NCBI GenBank assembly: GCA_963556145.1
Contig: OY744468.1
Location: forward strand, 1,178,001-1,242,000
Direction of reading: 5' to 3'
Length of the DNA: 64,000 nt
DNA from: Hygrocybe punicea
Taxonomy: Eukaryota > Basidiomycota > Agaricomycetes > Agaricales > Hygrophoraceae
Made by a program: the position numbers and the translations under genes. Below the pieces are notes generated by a model, which was given only the letters and a program-made list of their open reading frames with translations, searched no databases and had not been told where the DNA came from. Below are positions 1 to 9,477 of this stretch, one piece after another (position 1 is the stretch's first letter; the number at the start of each line of letters is the position of its first letter).

Positions 1-1
1 T

Positions 2-410
2 GACTTCATCTCTCGTTTGTTAGATCAGATGTCCCCATTTCCAGAACCAAACTCCGTGATAGTGATGGATAATTGCCGAATTCACAAAAATCCTGTGATT
101 TTGGATCTTATTACTTCTCGGTGAGTGCTCAATGTCAGTATGCTTATAACTTGAAGGCTGCGGCTCATGCTGTTCTCTTTATGCTAGAGGCATGCGATAC
201 GAATTTTTACCGCCGTACTCTCCTGACTACAACCCGATCGAACTTGCGTTTTCTGCCATGAAGTATCACCTTCGCCGCAATGGGGAATATGCCCGCCTTG
301 CCATGTCTGAACTCTCATCAATGGAGGTTGTTTGTGTCTTGCTTGAAGCGTTATATGAGAGTACTAGTGATGATATCTTTGGGTGGTTCAGGCACTGCGG
401 ATACGTGTAG
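2..410 (+). pseudogene. Tc1/mariner-type transposase, 3' end (window-edge fragment)
   Basis: The reading frame opens at the window edge and carries the C-terminal half of a DDE (IS630/Tc1/mariner) transposase, the nuclease that cuts and pastes its own element. Exon 1 is 2-120 and contains VIVMDNCRIHKN, the usual context of the second catalytic Asp. Intron 121-187 (gtgagt...ctag) joins in frame to exon 2, 188-410, with FLPPYSPDYNPIELAF, the context of the third acidic residue, and stops at 408-410. The first catalytic Asp and the N-terminal helix-turn-helix lie outside the window, so completeness cannot be judged. No terminal inverted repeat is obvious downstream. Confidence 0.85.
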
Positions 411-1266
411 GCAACATCTCGGTCTTCTACTTTGATTTTTTCCCCTTTCCAATCATTCTTTTCTTGTTAGTATTGTGGAAAATAGCTGGGATCTGGTATC
501 CAATTGATATGCTGTAGCGTGTAGAACATTTGTTTGAATATTCTGCCATGTTTTGCTATGTAATTCACAAGAGTCAGACAAAGGCTGGATGAGCAAACAT
601 ATAATAGACAATAGGCTGTATATACATGATTGATCAACCTATGACACTGATTTATGAAGCTGGGTCACCAGCGCCGCTGGCGGTACTGCTGATGCGAACT
701 GAAATGATGCAGGTTGAAAAATGAAGCTTTGGAGAGGTATACTGAGTCTTAAATGCTATGAGCACCAAGATAGTATAGCATAGAATAAATTCTCACCAGT
801 TTCCCATGACTAGGATAATGCTTGCTCATTATAGAACTGCTGCACGATGGTGTAACCTGCGAAAAAGTTGATTTATAAAAAAAGTTAATTAGTGTCTGGA
901 AAGTGGCTTACACCGAGACAATGACTGTAGAAGCCCATATTTTCAACCGCTAGTCAATAGGATGTGATTTGAGGGAGATATGGCAATTGCATTCTGCGCG
1001 AGTAAAATGAAGTGTTTTGGTCACGCCGCCAAGTCACGTGACAATAACAATAAGACAAAGCGAGGTATGAGTGTGACATAAGAAATGGTCTTTGAGCGAG
1101 TGACAGGTGTGACATGGAGTCAGCACTCTGTGTCCTGCTGCCATCGTCGTTGTGGCTTGTTTTCTTCAGTCTCTACCCACTCTAGAATACATTTCTCTTG
1201 CTACTTGCCCTTTTCCCCCTTAAAAAGCCACCATTAAGCCTTCTCCTCTTCCAAATTCCCCTAAAA
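411..1266. other. intergenic stretch, no gene seen
   Basis: No convincing coding frame, tRNA or repeat. The last 60 bases are pyrimidine-rich with a TTAAAAA stretch and probably hold the promoter of the gene starting at 1267. Confidence 0.5.
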
Positions 1267-1484
1267 ATGCCACGGATTGAATCTGACCCCAATCTCCAGA
1301 TATGCCCCGACTTTGGCTCAGATGACTTCCTCAACATCCGCGATACCATTGCCGCAGCCACGCATATCACCCCTGAACAAGCTGCCCTCAACCTCGTGGC
1401 CTCCTGGTCAGCACAAAACAACACACAAAAGGCGGCTTGGGCAGCCCAAGTTGAGGCCGACCAGCTCCTCAAGGACATAGCCGC
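1267..1484 (+). pseudogene. 5' part of a multicopy agaricomycete gene cut by gypsy element A
   Basis: ATG at 1267 opens MPRIESDPNLQ and reads 72 codons to 1484, where the gypsy LTR begins. Skipping the element and one copy of its CCGC target duplication, the frame resumes exactly at 15749, giving a continuous Ala/Glu/Lys-rich coiled stretch (KDIAAQAAADAE). I recognise the protein only as a recurring family in mushroom genomes, with an N-terminal acidic block, a central conserved region (YIELWYFTPEGC) and an RS/Zn-knuckle tail. Function unknown. It is disrupted here by a recent insertion. Confidence 0.75.
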
Positions 1485-2279
1485 TGTAGAGGGTCCTCGA
1501 CCCTCTGAGGCCGTAACATCGATATCTAGCGAATCCACTCGAACCCGACGTCTCTAGCAATCTACGTTCGAACCCGACGCAACCCGACGCAACCCGATGC
1601 ATACCGACTAGCACGGCCGCTCACGTACCTGGTCGGTCTATCTCATAAACTCACGGAACTTCAAATAGCAAAGATAGATCTCATCGGACTGGGATCCCGA
1701 TATCGGACTTGCCCTATTCACGCCTAGCGTCTCCCTTATGGGGATATAGTAAAGTATATTGCATCTTTTACGGTTTTTTATATCTTCCACCCATTTTCCC
1801 TGTCATCGTCGCCTCGCAACGCTCTTCCTACTTCCCCATTTTTATTCTCCTTTGTCTCCTCTCATCGGCCGAGGACTCTCGTCCGAATCTAGGTACACAA
1901 ATTTGTAGTATAAAAACGGTGCCCAAGCGCCGTCTCAGAATAAGAAACCAGTTCCCCCATTTCCTCTCTCTGAGAATTAAGTCTCTCAGTAAATTCCATC
2001 GCACACATTGCTCGTCGGATTCCTCGACGCCCTCCCCGTCGTTCTACCGCCTTTATCTCTACGTTTCTCGTCACCCGACACCCGACCCGCCGTACCCGAC
2101 ATCGTCGGCTTCGTCGGCTTCAATCGGTCTCGATAGATTTCAGTAGTTTACTCAGCGGCTTCTTACTTTTTATATCCTATTATCTTACTGAAGCTTGTTA
2201 GACTATTCCTAGTCACTTCTACGCTGACCCCACAGGCTTAGGATTATTATTCCGCAGCCACCCCGACCTCGCCTTTACA
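1485..2279 (+). repeat. 5' LTR of gypsy A
   Basis: 795-bp LTR with TG...CA ends. A TATAAAAA box lies at 1909-1916 and probably drives the genomic transcript. Apparent ORFs in it recur unchanged in the 3' LTR and are not genes. Confidence 0.95.
1909..1916 (+). promoter_or_regulatory. probable TATA box of gypsy A 5' LTR
   Basis: TATAAAAA in the middle of the LTR, in the position expected for the U3/R boundary; the copy in the 3' LTR is unchanged. Inference from sequence only. Confidence 0.5.
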
Positions 2280-2281
2280 TC

Positions 2282-2298
2282 TGGAGCCCACCGCGAGG
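2282..2298 (+). other. probable primer-binding site of gypsy A
   Basis: Two to three bases after the 5' LTR lies TGGAGCCCACCGCGAGG. It starts with TGG, so its complement ends in CCA like a tRNA 3' end. I cannot name the tRNA. Unlike element B, I find no complementary run inside the LTR, so tRNA priming is the simpler reading. Confidence 0.5.
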
Positions 2299-2303
2299 AA
2301 TAG

Positions 2304-5087
2304 TCTAGCACCACCATAGCTTCCTCTTCCCGTATCCCTCCCTCTGACCGTCGTCTTCGAGATCTTCCTCGAAGAACTCTTCAACAAGAACTCTCTTTAG
2401 CCGCCTTCGACCCGACAATCGACGACGACTTCTTCCAGCTAGTACCCGACCACCTCGCTCGACATAACAACCTCCCGCTCGTCTCAGGGTCAAACACCCC
2501 CCTATATCTTTCATCCGACAGTCTCGAATCGGTCGATATACCGATAATTACCATTACACCCGACTCATCCGATCTCAGTTCGACACCCGCATCGCCTACA
2601 TCCCCGACTTCGACCTCGTTAGAACCCCCGTCCACATCTTCGCTCTCGACATCGAAAACTCCGTCATCGTCATCGTCTCCGTCTTCGCTCTCGACATCGA
2701 AAACTCCGTCATCGACATCGTCCCCGTCTTCGTCTTCGTCCACGCCGTCATCGCCCACGTTACCCGACCCGCTCATCGTACACCCGACAACCGCTTCATC
2801 GACATTTCAGCTTCTTCCACCCACAATGACTTCGACCTCTGGATCTTCGACCGCTCCCCACGTTACCGCTCCCCATGTTACTCCACGACAAATGCCCGCT
2901 CGCGGTCACTCCACGGCCCCGACCTTCGACGGGAACCCGCTCAATTTAAACCGCTTCTTCGAAGAAGTCGAGATACTTGCTGCCGATGCCGCTCTCGACG
3001 ACGCAGGAGGCATCAAGCATAGTCTGCGCTATGCGTCGCTTAGTGACTACGAGCTTTGGGCAAGTTTACCTAGCACGACCGGCGTCGATTATGCCGCATT
3101 CAAGAAGAGCATACTCGTGCTATACCCGGGTACGGAAGACGATCACCGGTACACTATGGCGGATCTCGACCGTCTTACGCACACCCAAACCGCTTACGGT
3201 ATCCGTACCCACGCCGAACTTGGCGAATATTACCGCGAGTTCATCCGGATCTCGGGATTCCTCTTAGACAAGGGTCGAATCTCTCCCCGAGAACGCAACA
3301 TCGCGTACGAGAACGGCTTCCATGTCGAGCTTAAAAAGGACATCAAAACCCGTCTGCAGTACCAAAAGCCGAACCATTTCCATAGCGACCCTTACGACTT
3401 CCAGGACTTCCACAATTGCGCCCACTTCTTGCTGGCCGGAACCGCGGCCAAACCGTCCACCGTCTCTCGTCTCTCGTCAACGTCGCCTGCCGCCATCCGG
3501 TACTCGACTCCAATGGAACCCGCCACCCGCTACCCACCACCCGCTCGCTATGACCCGGTCATTCCTAAAGCGGAACCGGTCGAACCTAACGTATCCGACC
3601 TATTTCGTCTCGTTTCGCAACAACTCGCCGTCCTCACACAAGCCCTCACCGAACGCAACAACCCCCCAAAGCCGTGTGCAAATAGGGCTGAGCCGACCAC
3701 CGCGGGACAGGGTTTCACCAATTTCAACTGCCTCTTTTGCGACGACCCGTTCCATCGTATACGCGATTGTCCTATTTGCGAGCAGTACACTCGAGACGGG
3801 ATATGCCGCAAGAACGAGCACGGCCGCATCGTGTTGCCTAACGGAATGTATCTTCCAAAGGCTATCGTCGGCAAAAATATGAGGGAACGCTTCGACGCGT
3901 GGCATGCACAGAACCCCGGCAACCGCGCTCCCCCTGCCCGCAACCCCACAGAACCATTCCAATGCGACCCGCTGCCTCATGTCAAAGCTAACTTCGTCTC
4001 CGCTGTCGAAGTAACCACCTACAAACCAGAGGCCACTACCGAGTACGCCGACATCTTTCAGTCCACGACGTCCGACATCGACGACGACAACGAACAGATT
4101 AAGGTTCTGGAAGCCGAAGTGCAGCGGCTTCGTAAACGGGTTAGATTCGACGGTGTAGAGATCCCATCAAAGGCGAAAGGCAAGTCTAGAGAAACGTTTC
4201 CCAATCTGCCCACCACTTCCACGTTTGTCCCCGCCGCGAAACCCGCCGAGAAAACGGCCAGACCTATCAACGAGCAGCCGATCACCATAGTCCCTCCTTC
4301 GAACACACGGCCGACCGAGCCGACCGCCCTTGTACCGCGCACTCCCCAGAACCTTCCCGCATCGCACCCCCAATACCGCTACCAAGCCCCCATCGAAGAT
4401 CCCGGTATCGCCAAGTCCGTCATCGACCGCACACTCAATTCTCAAGTCTGCATTTCGCAGCGAGAACTTTTAGCCATGTCGTCCGACGCCCGCCGTCACA
4501 TGAAGGACCTCACTACGTCGAAAAAGGTCACCGCCGAGAGTAACAACGTCGAGGTCTTCCACTTTCACGCACCCGAAATCCCCACTCGCACCTGTCAACA
4601 CTGTCAGGAAAACGTCCCGCTCGTCGTCGGCCGCGACTCAGTCCCTCTCCGTGCGGTCTACCCGCTCATCAACGGCAAATTCGTATTCGAGTGCGTCCTC
4701 GACAACGGTTCCATGATCATCGGCATGCGGCGCGATATTTGGGAGAAACTCGATTACGGCCTCCAAAATATGAAGATGCGGATGCAGTCGGCAAATAAAA
4801 GCGACAACGACACCCTCGGCCGGATCGCCAACCTAAAATTCACCTTCGGCAACGTCGATCTTTTCCTCCAAGTCCAAGTCGTCGACGACGCCCCCTACGA
4901 GATCCTCATCGGCCGCCCGTTCTTCACGCTTTCCGAGGCCCTTACGAAGGATTATAAAAACGGAGAACAACAGGTCACAATCACGGATCCAAACACCGGC
5001 GCCGTCGTCACCTTGCCCACCATCGAGCTGTTACGTTTCCAACTCCGCTTCCAACCCCGATGCCCATTCCGATACCCACCGTCCTAG
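2304..5087 (+). CDS. gypsy A gag-protease polyprotein (interrupted at 5028)
   Basis: The first in-frame ATG is 2826, but the same frame is open and coding-like from 2304, with an acidic block (FDPTIDDDFF) and a Ser/Thr/Pro-rich stretch. It includes an ATA codon (2316-2318) in a strong initiation context (CACCACCATAGCT), so the true start may lie there. The protein has a capsid-like region, a CCHC zinc knuckle (CLFCDDPFHRIRDC, near residue 305 counted from 2826) and a retropepsin-like aspartyl protease near the end (VLDNGS ... EILIGRPFF). Element B enters at 5029, so the frame now ends inside B's LTR at 5085-5087. Skipping B, it resumes at 9478 and stops at 9528-9530 after GKPDF. Pol follows in the -1 frame. 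Confidence 0.85.
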   Translation, partial: SSTTIASSSRIPPSDRRLRDLPRRTLQQELSLAAFDPTIDDDFFQLVPDHLARHNNLPLVSGSNTPLYLSSDSLESVDIPIITITPDSSDLSSTPASPTSPTSTSLEPPSTSSLSTSKTPSSSSSPSSLSTSKTPSSTSSPSSSSSTPSSPTLPDPLIVHPTTASSTFQLLPPTMTSTSGSSTAPHVTAPHVTPRQMPARGHSTAPTFDGNPLNLNRFFEEVEILAADAALDDAGGIKHSLRYASLSDYELWASLPSTTGVDYAAFKKSILVLYPGTEDDHRYTMADLDRLTHTQTAYGIRTHAELGEYYREFIRISGFLLDKGRISPRERNIAYENGFHVELKKDIKTRLQYQKPNHFHSDPYDFQDFHNCAHFLLAGTAAKPSTVSRLSSTSPAAIRYSTPMEPATRYPPPARYDPVIPKAEPVEPNVSDLFRLVSQQLAVLTQALTERNNPPKPCANRAEPTTAGQGFTNFNCLFCDDPFHRIRDCPICEQYTRDGICRKNEHGRIVLPNGMYLPKAIVGKNMRERFDAWHAQNPGNRAPPARNPTEPFQCDPLPHVKANFVSAVEVTTYKPEATTEYADIFQSTTSDIDDDNEQIKVLEAEVQRLRKRVRFDGVEIPSKAKGKSRETFPNLPTTSTFVPAAKPAEKTARPINEQPITIVPPSNTRPTEPTALVPRTPQNLPASHPQYRYQAPIEDPGIAKSVIDRTLNSQVCISQRELLAMSSDARRHMKDLTTSKKVTAESNNVEVFHFHAPEIPTRTCQHCQENVPLVVGRDSVPLRAVYPLINGKFVFECVLDNGSMIIGMRRDIWEKLDYGLQNMKMRMQSANKSDNDTLGRIANLKFTFGNVDLFLQVQVVDDAPYEILIGRPFFTLSEALTKDYKNGEQQVTITDPNTGAVVTLPTIELLRFQLRFQPRCPFRYPPS
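5024..5028. repeat. target-site duplication of element B (left copy)
   Basis: CGAGC directly precedes the left LTR of B and recurs at 9473-9477 directly after its right LTR. It fixes the insertion point in the gag-protease frame. Confidence 0.95.
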
Positions 5088-5735
5088 TTGGTTTTCCTTC
5101 CACACATTCCTTTGTTTTCTTTCATGCCGACCTTGCCACTACATCCACACCACCTCAAGACACTCTCATCACCAACCCCACACTGGACGATACCCATCTT
5201 CGACCCGACCGTGCAACGCACTTGCCAGACTGCGCACTTGCCTGTTACAGCAAGTGTAGACCCCGAATAGGCAATTCTGCACATCACATGATCTGATGAC
5301 AAATCATCCGAGTCATCCGGACCCCCTCTATTCCTCAATGACACCCGGGCCTCCAGTTGGATCGCGAGAACATCGACATGAGGACGCCTCATGTACGCCT
5401 CATGGTGAACACATGGTAGAGTTGGACATGTTATGGCTTCATGGTTGTATTTCTATTTACCTCCCCTCAAGACCAGCCACTATATATACTGTTCTTGTTG
5501 TTGGTTCGGACTTCTTCTTCTTTTCCTTTCCTTACGTTTAGTCTGGTTCTTGGGGCAGACTCATCTTGTTTTGGGTAACCCCCACGGCTCGCAATGACAT
5601 TAGACCTTGACCCCCCTTCTTAGCAGTGTTGTCTTAGCTGTAAGCAACAATGAAAGCTGCTGTTCTCCCCTCTGGAAGCCGATCCCCTGTTAAGTTGATT
5701 GTTGCCGGAGCCCGCTGCAGAAGCGATCCGTAACA
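5029..5735 (+). repeat. 5' LTR of element B
   Basis: 707 bp with 7-bp inverted ends TGTTACG/CGTAACA. TATATATA at 5481-5488 lies about 45 bases upstream of the stretch complementary to the primer site (5534-5544), so the transcript probably begins near 5534. Confidence 0.92.
5481..5488 (+). promoter_or_regulatory. TATA box of element B LTR
   Basis: TATATATA, about 45 bases upstream of the inferred RNA 5' end at about 5534. The same box is present in the right LTR near 9221-9228. Confidence 0.6.
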
Positions 5736-5737
5736 AA

Positions 5738-5748
5738 AGACTAAACGT
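5738..5748 (+). other. self-complementary primer-binding site of element B
   Basis: AGACTAAACGT, two bases after the LTR, is the perfect reverse complement of ACGTTTAGTCT at 5534-5544 within the LTR. Tf1/sushi elements prime reverse transcription by folding the RNA 5' end onto such an 11-nt site instead of using a tRNA. The arrangement is read directly; the priming mode is inferred from the family. Confidence 0.75.
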
Positions 5749-6710
5749 TTCCCAACTCCCTCGACATTCAACTTTCGACATGAACCAATGAACCCCCTCC
5801 TCTCTCCCGAATCTCTCCCTCGTCCTCCCCTACACCCTCTTCCTCTTCTCCTCCTCCCGACTTTATTCATCCCTCAACCCTGACCCCACACGAATGGACG
5901 AACGAATGATGCTAGCCTGTTACTGACACAGACCTGAAATCTGTTGATGTACACTAGCCACCCGGACCCCGAATGATTGTTGAATACTCCGAATGGTCAA
6001 CCTCAAGACTGTCGCCCTGCGAATTATTTATGGTTTATCCATAATAATTGCTCAAGCCCAATCCTGGAACCCAAGTTGTAATAAACCCCTGACTAACGTC
6101 ACCACCGTCATTCCGCTACTTCAATACGATAATTACGACATGAAATGATGCAATGGACAAGACTTGTCATTGCCCCAGATGCAGAAGGACACTGCTAGAC
6201 AAACCAATTGCCTTAGGTATCTCACCTTCATGAATCAAATATGTTTTGGTTGTACCAGACATATTACAACTCCCTCTCCCTGGACGAACTGAAATCAACG
6301 AACCCTTCAAACCGCCTTCCTACTCTTCCTTCAACCTCCTCCCTCCCATCTCCTCACCAAATGCAGAAAGCCCAGAGAAAGCCAGTATGCAAATGAAACC
6401 CCGAATCCTGTAATGACCTGTACATGTAACAAAGAGAAGTGGTTGATCTTAGTAGTCTGTTGGAACAGATGAAAGGGGACCCTCTTTGTTTAACATGGAT
6501 GAACGAACCACCAAAATGATAATGATTGTCATGAATGGAACACATACGAAACGCCACTCCTTACCGATTTGGATAGCGCGGATCGGCATATCAGGTGATA
6601 TCCCGCTACACACCCTCTTTTTCTAGAAGTTTGATCCCCGATCATACATACGAATCCACGAGGCAACCAAGACCCTGGTACATGGATCGATCACTGGAAT
6701 CTCCGACACG

Positions 6711-7184
6711 ATGCTGACAACGAGGCATGGTAATTACCGAAGACGGAAAACTTCTTTAAACCACCCACCTGTCGTCACCCTGGCCAACCTCTGCCCTCCA
6801 GGCCATCCCTACCCGTGGCCTGCCCGTCGCTGGTGGCAGTGCGATCTTGCCTGGTTCCCTCTCAACCGACCTGACGACTGGGTCGACTACATCAGCTGGA
6901 ACGATCCTCGCATTCCTCACCTCGTCTTCCTTCCACGATCCGTGACACCGGTCCTTGACGAACTACACCGTCTCCTGGGTGGTCTACGGATCACTGAGCA
7001 AAGAAATCGCCGAAGCCAATTCCTCCTCCAGCGTCTCCAATACATTTTGGACGAGGAACTTCCTCATCATCGATTCGTTGTTCGCATCCCTGCTCCTCGT
7101 CTTGCACCCGTACCCCAGAATCATCATGACACACGTATCGTCCAGCATCCTCGACACCGTCCCCACCGTCGACATCGACGATGA
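6711..7184 (+). CDS. element B ORF1, unknown protein
   Basis: 157 codons. I recognise no retroviral domain. The protein is rich in Trp, Pro and Arg in its first half (WWQCDLAWFPLNRPDDW) and turns Arg/His-rich at its end (HRPHRRHRR), which may simply reflect frame drift into GTCGAC-type repeats. It overlaps the next ORF by ATGA. It is the longest open stretch at the centre of a young element with no known gene, so it may be a real accessory protein; equally it may be captured host exon sequence. Confidence 0.4.
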   Translation: MLTTRHGNYRRRKTSLNHPPVVTLANLCPPGHPYPWPARRWWQCDLAWFPLNRPDDWVDYISWNDPRIPHLVFLPRSVTPVLDELHRLLGGLRITEQRNRRSQFLLQRLQYILDEELPHHRFVVRIPAPRLAPVPQNHHDTRIVQHPRHRPHRRHRR

Positions 7185-7672
7185 GTCTCGACGTACCCTT
7201 TATCTTCGATGATCTGGACAATGAGCTATATTTTGGTGCAGTGAACATTTGCAGTGAAGAACATCCGACTCCCCCCATTGATGACTTTGATGCGTACATG
7301 GACAGTCTCACTGATCTCCCGACACCCCCTCGAAAAGTAACCCACCGACTGCATATAGAGATGGATGATGAATACCGAGCATGGTTGTATTCTCCACCTC
7401 TTGTCTCGCTCCAAACCCAGTCACGTCGCCGCTCTCCACTTCTTCCCCAATCCCAGAAAAAGAAACTCGACCGTGCACACCGTTCTGACGGCCATAACAT
7501 GCAGAACAAACGCTCGAGACATGGGACCAAAGAACCCGATTATCATCGTCATGCCTTATTTCGTGCAATGCATGAGCGTATGGTGAAGGGGAAGGAGAAT
7601 GACATCCATGGATTGGATTGGAGATTGATGTTGTTTGTGAAAGGATACACCCCTGTCATGTATGATTCATAG
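7181..7672 (+). CDS. element B ORF2, unknown acidic protein
   Basis: 163 codons beginning at the ATG within the stop overlap of ORF1 (ATGA, 7181-7184). The first 80 residues are acidic (FDDLDNELYFG, PPIDDFDAYMDSL); the middle has a basic patch (PQSQKKKLDRAHR) and the rest is mixed. No recognised domain. The 4-bp stop/start overlap would require reinitiation or a spliced or frameshifted product in a eukaryote. The composition looks more protein-like than ORF1. Confidence 0.45.
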   Translation: MSLDVPFIFDDLDNELYFGAVNICSEEHPTPPIDDFDAYMDSLTDLPTPPRKVTHRLHIEMDDEYRAWLYSPPLVSLQTQSRRRSPLLPQSQKKKLDRAHRSDGHNMQNKRSRHGTKEPDYHRHALFRAMHERMVKGKENDIHGLDWRLMLFVKGYTPVMYDS

Positions 7673-8768
7673 AATGGACTTTCCCCTGTATGTAAACGAC
7701 CTCGACATTATTTACACCAACAAAAACACCCAGAAGAAGAAACAGAATACCCAGAAACAGAAGAGAAGAAACAGAAATGGAATGGACAGATGGAACATGA
7801 CCATAGAGAAACATGTAGCAGGTTCTCTCACCAGCTATACAAATAAGAGACGAAGCAGCAGGTTCTCTCACCAGCTATATAAGTAAGAGATGAATATCCG
7901 AAATGATATAAAATCTATGACCTCCAGACGCATGCATGATCGCTATAAGCCGTAGAATGAACCTTGATGTCTATGGACACCAGAACTGAACCAGAAGGAT
8001 ACTGGTTATCAAACCAATGACCTCCAATCCCATGTGGAAAGGAACCCGATGTGCTGCTGACCAGTATGGCAGTAAATGCACCAGAAAAAGAAACAGTGAA
8101 GAATGAATCCCCATCCAAAATCCTTTGCCAATGTACAACTTGGAACTGGCAACTCTTTCACCTTCCTTATCCCGAATTCCCAAACATCTTCTGACCGACA
8201 CCAATCCCTGTTGCATTCATGGAATATGAAGAAATCTCGCACACCATTCGAGTGTAGGAAAACCACGATCAGTCAACAACACCGATATCTGAAACGATAC
8301 AAATCTATGTTCATTTGAATGTCCATAATGACTATAAACTTCTGACACCCCAGAACTCCCTGACATCCAGAACTCCCTCATCCCAAAAATGCCGACCACC
8401 TAATTCTCTTCAAACCGACAACCCTCACTGAACACCTTGAACCCGACAACCTTTACATCCTTTCAAACCCAACACCCTTGATGACTTAATGACAATGAAA
8501 TGAAACAACGACCCCTGATTATCGACAATGACAAAAAATGATTGGACGAACCCGAATATAATTTCTTTTGTAACCCTTGTAACTCAGTAACGTCTTCATG
8601 ATTCATGATTTGATGACCTTTGGACTGACATTTTTTCCTTCTTCATGTTTTTGTTTTCTTGTCGACCTTGATAGCGTCGTTAAACTGTCTGTTCTTTCCT
8701 TGTAATTTTTTTTCCTTGTTCTTTATTCTTCCGGTTAATCGGGACGATTCCCCTTGTTCCGGGGGTAT
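7673..8768 (+). other. element B 3' non-coding region
   Basis: AT-richer sequence with a short imperfect direct repeat (GCAGGTTCTCTCACCAGCTATA at two places around 7818 and 7857) and no gene. It ends with a G-rich run (GGGGGTAT, 8761-8768) directly before the right LTR, the likely polypurine priming tract. Confidence 0.6.
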
Positions 8769-9472
8769 TGTTACGTTTCCAACTCCGCTTCCAACCCCGA
8801 TGCCCATTCCGATACCCACCGTCCTAGTTGGTTTTCCTTCCACACATTCCTTTGTTTTCTTTCATGCCGACCTTGCCACTACATCCACACCACCTCAAGA
8901 CACTCTCATCACCAACCCCACACTGGACGATACCCATCTTCGACCCGACCGTGCAACGCACTTGCCAGACTGCGCACTTGCCTGTTACAGCAAGTGTAGA
9001 CCCCGAATAGGCAATTCTGCACATCACATGATCTGATGACAAATCATCCGAGTCATCCGGACCCCCTCTATTCCTCAATGACACCCGGGCCTCCAGTTGG
9101 ATCGCGAGAACATCGACATGAGGACGCCTCATGTACGCCTCATGGTGAACACATGGTAGAGTTGGACATGTTATGGCTTCATGGTTGTATTTCTATTTAC
9201 CTCCCCTCAAGACCAGCCACTATATATACTGTTCTTGTTGTTGGTTCGGACTTCTTCTTTTCCTTTCCTTACGTTTAGTCTGGTTCTTGGGGCAGACTCA
9301 TCTTGTTTTGGGTAACCCCCACGGCTCGCAATGACATTAGACCTTGACCCCCCTTCTTAGCAGTGTTGTCTTAGCTGTAAGCAACAATGAAAGCTGCTGT
9401 TCTCCCCTCTGGAAGCCGATCCCCTGTTAAGTTGATTGTTGCCGGAGCCCGCTGCAGAAGCGATCCGTAACA
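8769..9472 (+). repeat. 3' LTR of element B
   Basis: 704 bp, matching the left LTR apart from a 3-bp contraction in a CTT tract near 9255. ORFs inside are duplicated LTR sequence, not genes. Confidence 0.95.
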
Positions 9473-9477
9473 CGAGC

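Larger units (their letters stand above)
5029..9472 (+). mobile_element. non-autonomous LTR retrotransposon B, nested in gypsy A
   Basis: LTRs at 5029-5735 (707 bp) and 8769-9472 (704 bp) begin TGTTACG and end CGTAACA. They differ mainly by one 3-bp unit in a CTT tract, and a perfect 5-bp duplication CGAGC flanks the element. The 3.0 kb interior has no gag, protease, RT or integrase, only two short overlapping ORFs (6711-7672). It is therefore mobilised in trans, presumably by a Tf1/sushi-like gypsy element, given the self-priming site described separately. It sits in the same orientation as element A. Confidence 0.92.

Noticed and set aside
1709..2146. 145-codon ORF in the left gypsy LTR, repeated unchanged at 15174-15611
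   Set aside because: It is LTR sequence duplicated by the element's own cycle. No protein features; it crosses the likely promoter.
2381..2776. Asp/Glu/Val-rich minus-strand ORF
   Set aside because: Mirror of the Ser/Thr/Pro-rich gag reading frame on the plus strand; low-complexity shadow.
8659..9278. ORFs in the right LTR of element B, matching 5060-5541
   Set aside because: Same LTR sequence in both copies; no independent support for coding.
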